50,694 nt of DNA from Thiobacillus sp. UBA2597. Its GTDB lineage: Bacteria > Pseudomonadota > Gammaproteobacteria > Burkholderiales > Thiobacillaceae. The stretch lies in the NCBI GenBank assembly GCA_002339725.1, contig DDKN01000059.1, positions 1-50,694 of the forward strand, read 5' to 3'. Of the stretch, positions 38,808 through 47,481 are shown piece by piece. Position 1 is the stretch's first letter, and every line of letters begins with the position of its first letter. Made by a program: the position numbers and the translations under genes. The notes beneath the pieces were generated by a model. It was not told the DNA's origin and ran no database searches. It worked only from the letters and a program-made list of their open reading frames with translations.

Positions 38808-40340
38808 TTACTTCTTCTTGCCCTTGGCCTTGGCCTGCTTCTTGGCCAGCTTGCGCCGGGCGGCGAGCGCCGCCTCGATGCGATCGCACAGGGTGGTCAG
38901 CACCTTGATCCGGGCATAGTTCTTGTCGTTGGATTCGACCAGGGTCCAGGGCGCATAGTCGGTGCTGGTGCGTTCGACCATGTCGCAGACGGCGCTCTCA
39001 TACAGGTCCCATTTCTCACGGTTGCGCCAGTCCTCCTCGGTGATCTTGTAGCGCTTGAAGCCGGTCTGCTCGCGCTCCTTGAACCGGCGCATCTGCTCGT
39101 CCTTGCTGATGGCGAGCCAGAACTTGACCACCACGGTGTCATGCCGGGCGAGCTGGTCCTCGAAATCGTTGATCTCGCCATAGGCCCGCATCCAGTCGGC
39201 CTCGGCGCAGAAGCCCTCGACCCGCTCGACCAGGACGCGGCCGTACCAGGAACGGTCGAACAGGGTGATGCGGCCGCGCCGCGACAGGTGGCGCCAGAAA
39301 CGCCAGAGATAGGGGTGGGCGCGCTCTTCGTCAGTCGGCGCGGCGATGGGGATGACCTGGTATTGCCGGGCATCGAGCGTGCCGGTGATGCGGCGGATGC
39401 TGCCGCCCTTGCCGGCGGCGTCGTTGCCCTCGAACACCACCACCACCGAGATTTCCTTGAACAGCGGGTCGCGCACGAGCTGCACCAGCCGCCCCTGCTG
39501 CTCTTCCAGGCTGCGCTCGTAGACCTTTTTGCTGAGGGCGCGCGTCAGGTCGAGCGACTTGAGGACATGCAGATTGTCGATCGAAGGCAGAAGCGGCGGC
39601 ACATGGCTGACCTTGCTCGGCCCGTCCTGCACATCCAGCCGCTTGCGCATGGCCTCGAGCAGGATCTTGCCCACGGTCAGCTCCCGGTAGCGGGCATCGG
39701 AGCCTTCGATGATGTACCAGGGCGCCTCGGCGGTGCTGGTCATGCGCAGGGCCTGCTCGTCGGCATCGATGAACTTGTCGTACATCTCGAAGTGGAGCCA
39801 GTCGCGCTTGCTCACGCGCCAACGCGTGCGCGGGTCTTTTTCCAGCGCCTTGAGGCGCTTGCGCTGACCTTGCTTGGACAGGTGGAACCAGTACTTGATC
39901 AGCAGGGCGCCCTCGTCGACCAGCATCTTCTCGAAGCGGACGATGCGTTCGATTTTCTCGTGGAAGGCGGCCCGATCGATCTGGCCATAGACGTAATCGA
40001 GGATCGGCCAGCTGTACCAGGACCCCATGAACACGCCGATCCGGCCCTTGGGCGGCAGCGCGCGCCAGAAGCGCCACATCGGCGGCCGCTCCCGTTCCTC
40101 GTCGGACGGCTCGCCCATGCCGTGTACCTCGATATGGCGCGGGTCCATCCATTCATTGAGCAGATTGACCGTCTCGCTGCGGCCGGCACCGTCGACCCCG
40201 CCGACCAGGATGATGGTCTCGAATTTCTTGGCTGCGGAAAAATCGAATTGCACATCGAGCAGGGCCTCGCGCAGCTTGGGCACCTCCCGGTTGTAGACCG
40301 CCTTCTCGACCCGATGGCCGAGCTCTGCCGATTCGAACAT
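38808..40340 (-). CDS. pap: PPK2-family polyphosphate:AMP phosphotransferase (two-domain)
   Basis: The 510-residue product has two fused PPK2 domains, as in class II PPK2 enzymes, which make ADP from AMP with polyphosphate. The C-terminal domain has an intact Walker A, EGNDAAGKGG (304-313), and FDRSWYGRVLVERVEGF. In the N-terminal domain the corresponding site is GVDGAGRSET (48-57) with arginine in place of the lysine, so that half is probably structural, as known for this class. The tail is lysine-rich (KKQAKAKGKKK). I prefer the ATG at 40340 to the adjacent GTG at 40343 because GGGGAG then sits at a better distance. Confidence 0.9.
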   Translation of the reverse strand: MFESAELGHRVEKAVYNREVPKLREALLDVQFDFSAAKKFETIILVGGVDGAGRSETVNLLNEWMDPRHIEVHGMGEPSDEERERPPMWRFWRALPPKGRIGVFMGSWYSWPILDYVYGQIDRAAFHEKIERIVRFEKMLVDEGALLIKYWFHLSKQGQRKRLKALEKDPRTRWRVSKRDWLHFEMYDKFIDADEQALRMTSTAEAPWYIIEGSDARYRELTVGKILLEAMRKRLDVQDGPSKVSHVPPLLPSIDNLHVLKSLDLTRALSKKVYERSLEEQQGRLVQLVRDPLFKEISVVVVFEGNDAAGKGGSIRRITGTLDARQYQVIPIAAPTDEERAHPYLWRFWRHLSRRGRITLFDRSWYGRVLVERVEGFCAEADWMRAYGEINDFEDQLARHDTVVVKFWLAISKDEQMRRFKEREQTGFKRYKITEEDWRNREKWDLYESAVCDMVERTSTDYAPWTLVESNDKNYARIKVLTTLCDRIEAALAARRKLAKKQAKAKGKKK

Positions 40341-40415
40341 CACGCTCCCCTTTGACCGACTGCACGCTTCATTGTAATCGGCTCGCGCGCCCTAAGACAC
40401 GGGATCAGCCCGGGT

Positions 40416-41624
40416 TCAGGGCTGCTCGCGGTCGATGATCAGCTTGAGGTTGCGGTTGCCCACCTTGACCGGCTCCAGCCGGCCTTCCAGATCGCCTTTG
40501 CTCAGGCCGGGCTGGCCGGAATGGCTGATGCGCGCCATCACCTGCACCTGTTTGTGGTCGGACAGTTTGGCCGCGCCCAGGGCATGGCTGTCGTCGATCT
40601 CGAAGCGCAGCGGCAGCCTGTCGGCCGGGGCGCGCAAGGCAGCCAGCGGCATCCCCTCGCCACCGACGGGCCGGACGAACACGAACAACACCGCCTCGGG
40701 GCCGACCTTGCCCTTGAGCGCCGGGGCCAGTTCGATCGTGCCGGCGATGGAAGGCCCCATGTCAATCGGCTTGCCGGCCTGTTCCGCCAGATGCCGTGCC
40801 TCCTGGATGGCGCGGCGCAGTTCGGCGGCATACTCGGGATCGGGCGGGGCCAGGGCGAGCAGGGCACGCCAGTGCGTCACCGCCTTGGCGTAATCCTGGG
40901 ACTGGAAGGCATGGATGCCCGACAGTTCATGCGCCTTGGGGTCGTCGGGATTGAGCTGCAGCGCCTTGGCCACCAGCCGCATCGGCTCGCCGTCCAGATT
41001 GCGCCCCTGCAGCATGGCGCTCGCCTCGGCCAGGCCGGACCAGACCGCCGCCTCGTTCGGCACCAGTTCGCTTGCCTTCAGATAGGCCCGCTTGGCCTCG
41101 GGCCAGCGGTCGAGCGCGCCATAGGTGCGCGCCAGGGTGAACCAACCCTCGGCGTCCTTGGGATTGGCCGCGAGCTTGCGTTCCGCCGCGCGCACCATGG
41201 CCTCGATGCCGGCCGGCCCCTCGGGCCCTTCGGCTGCCACGCGCATGGCCAGGGGGTTGCCCAGGGCGAGATAGAGGCCGAAGGCCAACAGCGGCAGTGC
41301 AAGCCCGAGGCCATAGGCCAGCCAGCGGCTGCGCACGCTCGTCTGGGCAGGCGCCGCGCCGGCCTCCAGGGCGTCCTCGGCCAGGCGCACTTCCAGCTCG
41401 GCCTTGGCGTCGGCGTATTGTTCCTGGCTCAACAGGCCGTTGCGCAGATCGGTCTCCAGTTCGTGCAACTGGTCACGGTAGACCGCGATATTGATGCGCT
41501 TGCGCTCCGCGGCGTCGACCTGGTCACGTCCGCGCAGCAGCGGGCGCACCACCAGGATCGCGCCGACCAGCGCAAACAACAGGGCCAGGGCCCAAAACAG
41601 CCCGACGCTCCAATCCATGCTCAT
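40416..41624 (-). CDS. ccmI: Cytochrome c maturation protein CcmI
   Basis: CcmI is the apocytochrome chaperone of System I. The 402-residue product has two membrane helices (about 8-30 and 100-123) joined by a cytoplasmic leucine-zipper-like region (RDQLHELETDLRNGLLSQEQY), then periplasmic TPR repeats (about 135-265) and a C-terminal domain that binds apocytochrome. It ends the ccm operon; its start overlaps the ccmH stop as ATGA. Confidence 0.93.
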   Translation of the reverse strand: MSMDWSVGLFWALALLFALVGAILVVRPLLRGRDQVDAAERKRINIAVYRDQLHELETDLRNGLLSQEQYADAKAELEVRLAEDALEAGAAPAQTSVRSRWLAYGLGLALPLLAFGLYLALGNPLAMRVAAEGPEGPAGIEAMVRAAERKLAANPKDAEGWFTLARTYGALDRWPEAKRAYLKASELVPNEAAVWSGLAEASAMLQGRNLDGEPMRLVAKALQLNPDDPKAHELSGIHAFQSQDYAKAVTHWRALLALAPPDPEYAAELRRAIQEARHLAEQAGKPIDMGPSIAGTIELAPALKGKVGPEAVLFVFVRPVGGEGMPLAALRAPADRLPLRFEIDDSHALGAAKLSDHKQVQVMARISHSGQPGLSKGDLEGRLEPVKVGNRNLKLIIDREQP

Positions 41625-42088
41625 GCCTTATCCTCTTCTTCTGCCAGGAGCCGGGCCGCCTGTTGGCGCTTCGCCTCGTCGATCTGCGGGGGTGGCAGGG
41701 TGCGCCGGCGGCGCAGGGTGACGAACCAGACCACGGCGCCGATGGTCACAAACAGCGCCGGACCGAACCAGAGCAGGAAGGTGACCGGCTTGAACGGCGG
41801 CTTGTAAAGCACGAAGTCGCCATAGCGGCTGGTCAGGTAGTCGATCACCTCCTGATCGTTCTTGCCCGCTTTCATCTGCTGCCGGATCTCGCGCCGCAGA
41901 TCCTCGGCCAGGTCGGCACGGGAGCCGGCGAGCGATTCATTCTGGCAGACCAGGCAGCGCAGATCCTCGGCCAGCCGGTTCAGGCGCTGCTCGATCACCG
42001 GATCTTCGGCATTGGGCTGGGCCTCGCCGGCCCAGGCCGGCAGCGCCAGCAGGCCGCACAACAACGCGATCAGACAGCTGTGGCTCAT
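41621..42088 (-). CDS. ccmH: Cytochrome c maturation thiol protein CcmH
   Basis: The 155-residue product has a signal peptide (1-20), the redox motif LRCLVCQN (C45/C48), the following ESLAGSRADLAEDLR typical of CcmH/CycL, and a C-terminal membrane helix near 105-125. It keeps the haem-binding cysteines of apocytochrome reduced together with CcmG. ATGA overlaps occur with both ccmG and ccmI. The reading frame extends upstream inside ccmG and was cut at this ATG. Confidence 0.95.
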   Translation of the reverse strand: MSHSCLIALLCGLLALPAWAGEAQPNAEDPVIEQRLNRLAEDLRCLVCQNESLAGSRADLAEDLRREIRQQMKAGKNDQEVIDYLTSRYGDFVLYKPPFKPVTFLLWFGPALFVTIGAVVWFVTLRRRRTLPPPQIDEAKRQQAARLLAEEEDKA

Positions 42089-42606
42089 ACGCCCAACTCC
42101 TTCAGCAAAGGCTCGAATTTCGCTTTCCACACCTCGGGGGTGATCGGGCTGATGTGCTTGAGGCGCACGATCCCCTCCCGGTCGATGACGTAGGTCTCCG
42201 GTGTGCCGGTGACGCCGTAGTCGATGCCGACGCGTCCGTCCAGGTCGTCCGCCACCACGAAATACGGATTGCCCACCTGCGCCAGCAGGACTTCGGCCTC
42301 CCGGTCCTTGTCCTTCCAGTTCAGGCCGACGATGGGCACCGCCCCGCTCCGGGCAAGCTGCATCAAAAAGCCATGTTCCTGCCGGCAGGCCACACACCAC
42401 GGCGCCCAGACGTTGAGCAGCCAGACCTTGCCCCGCATCTGCTCGGGCCCGAAACTGCGGCCCGGCTCGCCGACCACCGGCAGGCTGAATGCCGGGGCCG
42501 GCTTGCCGATGAAGGGCGAGGGCACCTCGCGCGGATTGAGCGAAAGCCCGACATAAAAGAAAACGGCGAGGACGACGAAGACGATGAACGGGATGAAGCG
42601 CTTCAT
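42085..42606 (-). CDS. ccmG: Thiol:disulfide oxidoreductase CcmG (DsbE)
   Basis: The 173-residue protein has a signal anchor (about 4-22) and a periplasmic thioredoxin domain with WCVAC (C71/C74), GLNWKDKD, and the cis-proline in GVTGTPETYVIDREG, which is the DsbE/CcmG signature. It is recharged by DsbD (encoded at 27.6 kb) and acts with CcmH. ATGA overlaps connect it to ccmF and ccmH. Confidence 0.95.
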   Translation of the reverse strand: MKRFIPFIVFVVLAVFFYVGLSLNPREVPSPFIGKPAPAFSLPVVGEPGRSFGPEQMRGKVWLLNVWAPWCVACRQEHGFLMQLARSGAVPIVGLNWKDKDREAEVLLAQVGNPYFVVADDLDGRVGIDYGVTGTPETYVIDREGIVRLKHISPITPEVWKAKFEPLLKELGV

Positions 42607-44588
42607 GCCCGCTGCCCCTGTGCCGCTTCGGCCAGCCCGGCCTGCTGCGTCTCTTTTTTGAAGGCGATGCGGTAACGCCGGTCGGAGGCCGCCAGGCCGC
42701 CGCCGAGCGCAAGGAACAAGGCACCGAGCCAGAGCCAGCCGACGAAGGGCTTGTGATAGACCCGCACGCTCCAGGCCCCGCCCGCCAGGGGCTCGCCCAG
42801 GGAGACATAGATGTCGCGCCACAGACCATAGTCGATGGCGGCCTCGGTCATGGGCATGCCCGAGGCGTGGTACACCCGCTTTTCCGGCTGCAGCACATCG
42901 AGCCGCTTGCCGTCACGGCTGACCTCGACCCGGCCGCGCATGGCTTGGTAGTTGGGGCCGGGCACGGGCGTGGCGCCCTGGAAGGTGAAGGTGTAGCCGG
43001 CCAGTTCGACATGGTCGCCGATGTTCATGCGCACGTCGCGTTCGCTCTCGTAGTTGGACACCACCGTGGCGCCGGTCACTGCCAGCGCCAGGCCGAAATG
43101 GGCGAGCTGCATGCCCCAGAAGGCGCGCGGCAGGGCCTTGAGCCGGGCGGCCAGGCTGCCGGCGCCATGCTTGAGCCGGTCGATGAAGCCGGTCGCCACG
43201 GTGAACACGATCCAGAGGGCGAGGAAGAGCCCCAGGCTGGCCATGAAGTTCATGCCGTCCAGGGTCAGCGGCAACAGCGCGGCGCTGACCAGGGCGACGG
43301 CAAAGGCCCATTTCAGGCGAATGGCGAGCTCCGGCAGGCTGGCCTGTTTCCAGCGCACCAGCGGTCCGACGCCGGCCAGGAACAGGGCCGGGGTGATCAG
43401 GGGGATGAACACGGCATTGAAGTAGGGCGGGCCGACCGAGATCTTGCCCAGATTGAGCGCGTCCATGAACAAGGGATAGAGCGTGCCCAGCAGCACCGCG
43501 CCCAGGGCTGCGATCAGAAAGGCGTTGTTGGCCAGCAGCAGCGACTCGCGCGAGAACCAGCCGAAGCCGCCGCCCGCCGCCAGCTGCGGGGCGCGCCAGG
43601 CATAGAGCAGGAGCGAGCCCCCGATCACCACGCCCAGAAAGCCCAGGATGAACACACCACGCGCCGGATCGGTGGCGAAGGCGTGCACCGAAGACAGCAC
43701 GCCGGAGCGGACCAGGAAGGTGCCGAGCAGCGAAAGCGAGAAGGCGGCGATGGCGAGCAGCACGGTCCAGCTCTTGAAGGCGCCGCGCTTCTCGGTCACC
43801 GCGAGCGAATGGATCAGGGCGGTGCCGGCCAGCCAGGGCATGAACGAGGCGTTCTCGGTCGGGTCCCAGAACCACCAGCCGCCCCAGCCCAGCTCGTAAT
43901 AGGCCCACCAGGAACCCAGCGCGATGCCGATGGTGAGGAAGGTCCAGGCCACCGTGGTCCAGGGCCGAGACCAGCGGGCCCAGGCGGCGTCGAGCCGGCC
44001 CGAGAGCAGGGCGGCGATGGCGAAGGCGAAGGCGACCGAGAAACCGACATAGCCCATGTACAGCATGGGCGGGTGCAGCACCATGCCCGGATCCTGCAGC
44101 AGCGGGTTCATGTCGTTGCCCTCGGCCGCGGCGGGCACCAGGCGCAGGAAGGGGTTGGAGGTGGCCAGCAGGAAGGCGAGAAAACCGCTGCTGATCAGAC
44201 CCATGACCCCGATCACCCGCGCCGCCATGTCTTCCGGCAAATGGCGCGAGAACACCGTCACCGCCGTGGTCCAGACGGCGAGGATCAGGGCCCAGAGCAG
44301 GAGCGAGCCCTCGTGCGATCCCCAGGTGGCGGTGAAGCGGTAGATCGCCGGCAACTGCGAGTAGGAGTTGCGCGCCACGTTCTCGACCGAAAAATCATGG
44401 GTCAGGAATGAGTAGGCCAGGCAGCCGAAGGCGAACAGGACGAAGACAAACTGGCCCTGTGCGGCGGGGCGGGCCACCGCCATGAAGGCGGCATTGCCGC
44501 GCTGGGCGCCGACGATGGGCAGAATGCCCTGGGCCAGGGCCAGGAGCAAGGCAACGATGAGCGCGAAATGGCCGAGTTCGGGGATCAT
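42603..44588 (-). CDS. ccmF: Haem lyase subunit CcmF
   Basis: CcmF joins haem delivered by holo-CcmE to the CxxCH thiols of apocytochrome. The 661-residue membrane protein has the WWD domain GWGGWWFWDPTENASFMPW, many helices and the conserved periplasmic histidines. AGAGGA stands 8-9 nt before the ATG. Unlike every other ccm junction, which overlaps or abuts, ccmF is separated from ccmE by 229 bp containing REP-like repeats and a copy of the ccmE end. Confidence 0.96.
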   Translation of the reverse strand: MIPELGHFALIVALLLALAQGILPIVGAQRGNAAFMAVARPAAQGQFVFVLFAFGCLAYSFLTHDFSVENVARNSYSQLPAIYRFTATWGSHEGSLLLWALILAVWTTAVTVFSRHLPEDMAARVIGVMGLISSGFLAFLLATSNPFLRLVPAAAEGNDMNPLLQDPGMVLHPPMLYMGYVGFSVAFAFAIAALLSGRLDAAWARWSRPWTTVAWTFLTIGIALGSWWAYYELGWGGWWFWDPTENASFMPWLAGTALIHSLAVTEKRGAFKSWTVLLAIAAFSLSLLGTFLVRSGVLSSVHAFATDPARGVFILGFLGVVIGGSLLLYAWRAPQLAAGGGFGWFSRESLLLANNAFLIAALGAVLLGTLYPLFMDALNLGKISVGPPYFNAVFIPLITPALFLAGVGPLVRWKQASLPELAIRLKWAFAVALVSAALLPLTLDGMNFMASLGLFLALWIVFTVATGFIDRLKHGAGSLAARLKALPRAFWGMQLAHFGLALAVTGATVVSNYESERDVRMNIGDHVELAGYTFTFQGATPVPGPNYQAMRGRVEVSRDGKRLDVLQPEKRVYHASGMPMTEAAIDYGLWRDIYVSLGEPLAGGAWSVRVYHKPFVGWLWLGALFLALGGGLAASDRRYRIAFKKETQQAGLAEAAQGQRA

Positions 44589-44611
44589 GGCGAGGTCCTC
44601 TCTATGGCTGA

Positions 44612-44670
44612 ACTACTGTGGCTTGGGCCTTCTGTGCCTGTTCCAGGGCATGCGCCGCTTCGGGGGGCAT
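44612..44670 (-). pseudogene. Duplicate fragment of the ccmE 3' end
   Basis: The segment 44618-44670 repeats 44834-44886 (inside ccmE) with one mismatch in 53 nt, at an offset of 216 bp. Read on the minus strand it gives MPPEAAHALEQAQKAQATVV followed by QP and a TAG stop; the living ccmE ends in VVPE. The fragment sits directly before the ccmF ribosome site, so it may be the original end of ccmE, left behind when the repeat cassette entered. Confidence 0.9.
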
Positions 44671-44675
44671 CGGCA

Positions 44676-44792
44676 TTTTGGCTCCGGCCGCTTCGCTTAA
44701 CATCGGCTGCGCCGATGTTAGCCTTCACCGAAGGCTCGCTTTGGCTCCGGCCGGCGCTGCGCGCCTTAACGTTCGCTACGCTCACGTTAGCC
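44676..44792. repeat. Two REP-like two-hairpin units between ccmF and ccmE
   Basis: Unit 1 spans 44676-44723 and unit 2 spans 44740-44792. Both begin TTTGGCTCCGGCC and close with TTAAC ... GTTAGCC. Unit 1 has a perfect hairpin at 44698-44720 (10-bp arms, TGC loop). Unit 2 has a 5-bp hairpin with TGC loop at 44753-44765, then an imperfect one at 44767-44789. The last 28 nt of unit 2 (44765-44792) recur exactly, inverted, at 50531-50558. Confidence 0.85.
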
Positions 44793-44799
44793 TGCGCCG

Positions 44800-44893
44800 A
44801 AATTACATGCCTTTGGCTCATTCCGGCACCACGGTGGCTTGGGCCTTCTGTGCCTGTTCCAGGGCATGAGCCGCTTCGGGGGGCATGTAATTT
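44800..44893. repeat. 12-bp inverted repeat enclosing the ccmE tail
   Basis: AAATTACATGCC at 44800-44811 is the exact reverse complement of 44882-44893, which lies within ccmE codons around ENYM. The last 20 or so codons and the stop of ccmE lie between the two arms. Confidence 0.85.
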
Positions 44894-45267
44894 TCATCAT
44901 GCTTGGCGAGGACCTGGGTGGCGGTGAACACGCCGTCGGGGCCCAGCGTGCCCTCGGCCACGGTGCCTTTGCCCTCCTTGAACAGGTCGGGCAGGATGCC
45001 CTTGTAGGTCACCGGGATGGTCTTGGCGGTGTCGGTCACCACGAAATGCACGGTCAGGCCGTCGTCTTCGCGCTTGAGGCTGCCGGGCTCGACCAGGCCG
45101 CCGATGCGAAAGGCCCGGCCGGTCGGCGCCTCACCCGCCGCCACCTGCGAGGGCGAGAAGAAGAACACCAGATTCGACTGAAAGGCGTTGAGCACCAGGG
45201 CAGCGACAATGCCGAGACCAGCCACGGCCAGGCCGATGGCGAGCAGTTTCTTGTGACGCGATTTCAT
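44818..45267 (-). CDS. ccmE: Haem chaperone CcmE
   Basis: CcmE binds haem covalently and carries it to CcmF. The 149-residue product has an N-terminal anchor (about 8-28), the OB-fold core with RIGGLVEPGSL and VTYKGILPDLF, and the haem histidine H123 in LAKHDENYMPP with Y127. Start at the ATG 45267, which overlaps the ccmD stop. The C-terminal 20 or so residues are the part duplicated downstream, and the stop codon itself lies next to a partial repeat head, so the extreme C-terminus may have been remodelled. Confidence 0.95.
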   Translation of the reverse strand: MKSRHKKLLAIGLAVAGLGIVAALVLNAFQSNLVFFFSPSQVAAGEAPTGRAFRIGGLVEPGSLKREDDGLTVHFVVTDTAKTIPVTYKGILPDLFKEGKGTVAEGTLGPDGVFTATQVLAKHDENYMPPEAAHALEQAQKAQATVVPE

Positions 45268-45440
45268 GCTTCGTCCCACTTGTTCAAACGTTTGAGCCTT
45301 TGCAGGGTGTGCCGGCCACTCTGCCGCAACTGCACCACTTCGATCACGATCACCAGCGCCGTCACGGCAAACGAACCCCAGACATAGAGGCCATAACCGC
45401 CCATGGCCCAGAAGGCGTCCCAGCTGCCCCACTCCATCAT
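45264..45440 (-). CDS. ccmD: Haem exporter protein CcmD
   Basis: The 58-residue single-helix protein releases holo-CcmE from CcmABC. The sequence MGGYGLYVWGSFAVTALVIVIEV carries the CcmD hallmark GGYGxYVW before the helix; the rest is basic (QLRQSGRHTLQRLKRL). Two adjacent ATGs (45440, 45437) overlap the ccmC stop; I use the first. The stop overlaps the ccmE start as ATGA. Confidence 0.92.
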   Translation of the reverse strand: MMEWGSWDAFWAMGGYGLYVWGSFAVTALVIVIEVVQLRQSGRHTLQRLKRLNKWDEA

Positions 45441-46171
45441 GCGGCCTCCAACACGTGCTTGACCCACTCGGTGTGGCGTTCGCGCTCGAGGATGATGCGA
45501 CGCACCCGGACGAAGGCGACGGCGATGGTGTAGAACCAGGCGGCCACCGCCATGATCAGCATGCCGGCGAGCATCACCTCATCCATGCTGGTGCCGGATG
45601 GCTTGATCGAGGCGCCCTGATGCAGGGTGTTCCACCATTGCACCGAGAAATAGATGATGGGCACGTTGATCGCGCCGATCAGGGCGAGCAGGGCACCGGC
45701 CTTGTCGCCGCGGCGCGGGTCGTCGATCGCCGCCCACAGGGCCATGATGCCAACATAGAGGAAGAGCAGGATCAGCTCGGAGGTGAGTCGGGCATCCCAC
45801 ACCCACCAGGCGCCCCACATCGGCTTGCCCCAGAGGGCGCCGGTCCAGAGCGCGACGAAGGTGAACATGGCGCCGGTGGGCGCCAGGGCGCGGGCCATCA
45901 TGAACGACAGCCGGGTGTTGAAGGCCAGGCCGATGGCGGCCCAGCCGGCCATGACAAGGTAGATGAACATGGACATCCAAGCCGCCGGCACATGGATGAA
46001 GATCACCCGATAGGCCTCGCCCTGCTGGAAGTCGGTCGGCGCCACGAAGAAGCCGATATAGAGCCCGATCACGGTCAGCAGGGCGGCCGCCCAGCCGAAC
46101 CAGGGGGCGAGCCGGCCGGCCAGGCCGTAGAAGGTGGCGGGGGAGGCATATTTGTACCAGTTGATGCTCAT
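45437..46171 (-). CDS. ccmC: Haem exporter protein CcmC
   Basis: CcmC presents haem to CcmE in the periplasm. The 244-residue, six-helix protein has the tryptophan-rich WWD motif WGAWWVWDARLTSELIL and histidines in FIHVPAAWMSM and QWWNTLHQGASI that ligate haem. ATGA overlaps connect it with ccmB upstream and ccmD downstream. Confidence 0.96.
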   Translation of the reverse strand: MSINWYKYASPATFYGLAGRLAPWFGWAAALLTVIGLYIGFFVAPTDFQQGEAYRVIFIHVPAAWMSMFIYLVMAGWAAIGLAFNTRLSFMMARALAPTGAMFTFVALWTGALWGKPMWGAWWVWDARLTSELILLFLYVGIMALWAAIDDPRRGDKAGALLALIGAINVPIIYFSVQWWNTLHQGASIKPSGTSMDEVMLAGMLIMAVAAWFYTIAVAFVRVRRIILERERHTEWVKHVLEAA

Positions 46172-46836
46172 TCCATAGAAACCCTAAGCGCGGCCGCAGA
46201 CACCCACGGCGCCACGAGCAAAGACATCACGAAAAACGCACCCAGCAAAGACAGGTTGGCCTCGGCCCCGGTTCCCGCCAGCATGCCGTCGACCGCGCCG
46301 GCGCCGAAGATCAGGGCCGGCACATAGAGCGGCAGGATCAGCAGGGTCAACAGCACGCCGCCGCCACGCAGCCCCAGGGTGAGCGCCGCGCCCACCGCGC
46401 CGAGCAGGGACAGGATGGGCGTGCCGAGCGCCAGCGACAGCACCAATACCCCGATCGCCTCGCCGGGCAGGGCGAACTGGATGCCCAGCACCGGCGCCAC
46501 GATCAGGAGCGGGATGCCATAGATCAGCCAGTGCGCCGCCGCCTTGCCCAAGGCCAGCAATACTGCCGGTTCAGGCGAGAGCAGCATCTGTTCCAGGCTG
46601 CCGTCGCGATGGTCGTCGGCGAACAGGCGCGGCAACGACAGCAGCGAGGCCAGGGTGGCGGCAACCCAGACCACCCCGGGCGCGATGCGTTTCAACAATT
46701 CCGGCTCCGGCCCGATGCCGAGCGGGAACAGGCTGACCACCATGATGAAGAAGAACTGTGCGGTCAGCCAGTCGCCGCGCCGACGCGCCGCCAGCAGCAG
46801 GTCGCGCCGGATTACCGTGAGCAGGAAGGCCGGCAC
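46168..46836 (-). CDS. ccmB: Haem exporter ABC permease CcmB
   Basis: The 222-residue, six-helix permease pairs with CcmA; ATP use by CcmAB drives release of haem-loaded CcmE. LSLPRLFADDHRDGSLEQMLLSP is the conserved cytoplasmic loop (about residues 65-87). The start is GTG, placed directly after the ccmA TGA with no gap. The stop overlaps the ccmC ATG. Confidence 0.94.
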   Translation of the reverse strand: MPAFLLTVIRRDLLLAARRRGDWLTAQFFFIMVVSLFPLGIGPEPELLKRIAPGVVWVAATLASLLSLPRLFADDHRDGSLEQMLLSPEPAVLLALGKAAAHWLIYGIPLLIVAPVLGIQFALPGEAIGVLVLSLALGTPILSLLGAVGAALTLGLRGGGVLLTLLILPLYVPALIFGAGAVDGMLAGTGAEANLSLLGAFFVMSLLVAPWVSAAALRVSME

Positions 46837-47481
46837 TCAGGCGTCCTCTTGGCGGCCGACCTGGATGGCGCGCAGCCGGACGCCTTCCAGGGTGAGGGGC
46901 TGATGCGTGGTCATCACCACCAGACCGCCCTGATCCAAATGCGACCGCAACAGGGTTTCGACCAGGGCGACACCATGCACGTCGAGCCCGGTCAAGGGCT
47001 CATCCAGTATCCAGAGCAGGGCGCCCGCGCTGAGCAGCCCGGCCAGGGCCACCCGGCGCCGCTGACCGAAGGACAGGACCCGGGCCGGCAGATCGAGGCA
47101 GCGCCCCAGACCGAGCCGGCGCAAGGTCGATTCCGCCAGGTCCTGGTCCAGCCGCTGGCCGGCCAGGCCGGCCTGAAACCGCAGGTTCTCCAGCGGGGTC
47201 AGTTCTTCCTTGATGCCATTGGCATGGCCAAGATAAGCCATCTCCCGGTGATAGTCCTCGCGCGCCTTGGCGATGGACCACCCACGCCAGCGCACCTCGC
47301 CCGCCACCGGCGTCGACAGGCCGGTCAGCAGACGCAGAAGACTGGTCTTGCCCTGGCCGTTGCCCCCACGAACCAGCAGCAATTCGCCCGCCGACAAATC
47401 GAATCCGAGGCCGGCAAACAGGGTGCGGTCACCCCGAGCACACTCGAGGCCATGGGCCGATAGAACCGGGGGAAAACTCAT
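46837..47481 (-). CDS. ccmA: Haem exporter ATP-binding protein CcmA
   Basis: The 214-residue ABC ATPase has Walker A GGNGQGKT (39-46), the signature LSFGQRRRVALA, Walker B LLWILDEP and the switch histidine in MTTHQP. It is the first gene of the nine-gene ccmABCDEFGHI set, all on the minus strand. The ATG at 47481 shares its bases with the ATG of a small ORF on the other strand (CATG at 47479-47482); the longer frame upstream is antisense to that ORF. Confidence 0.93.
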   Translation of the reverse strand: MSFPPVLSAHGLECARGDRTLFAGLGFDLSAGELLLVRGGNGQGKTSLLRLLTGLSTPVAGEVRWRGWSIAKAREDYHREMAYLGHANGIKEELTPLENLRFQAGLAGQRLDQDLAESTLRRLGLGRCLDLPARVLSFGQRRRVALAGLLSAGALLWILDEPLTGLDVHGVALVETLLRSHLDQGGLVVMTTHQPLTLEGVRLRAIQVGRQEDA

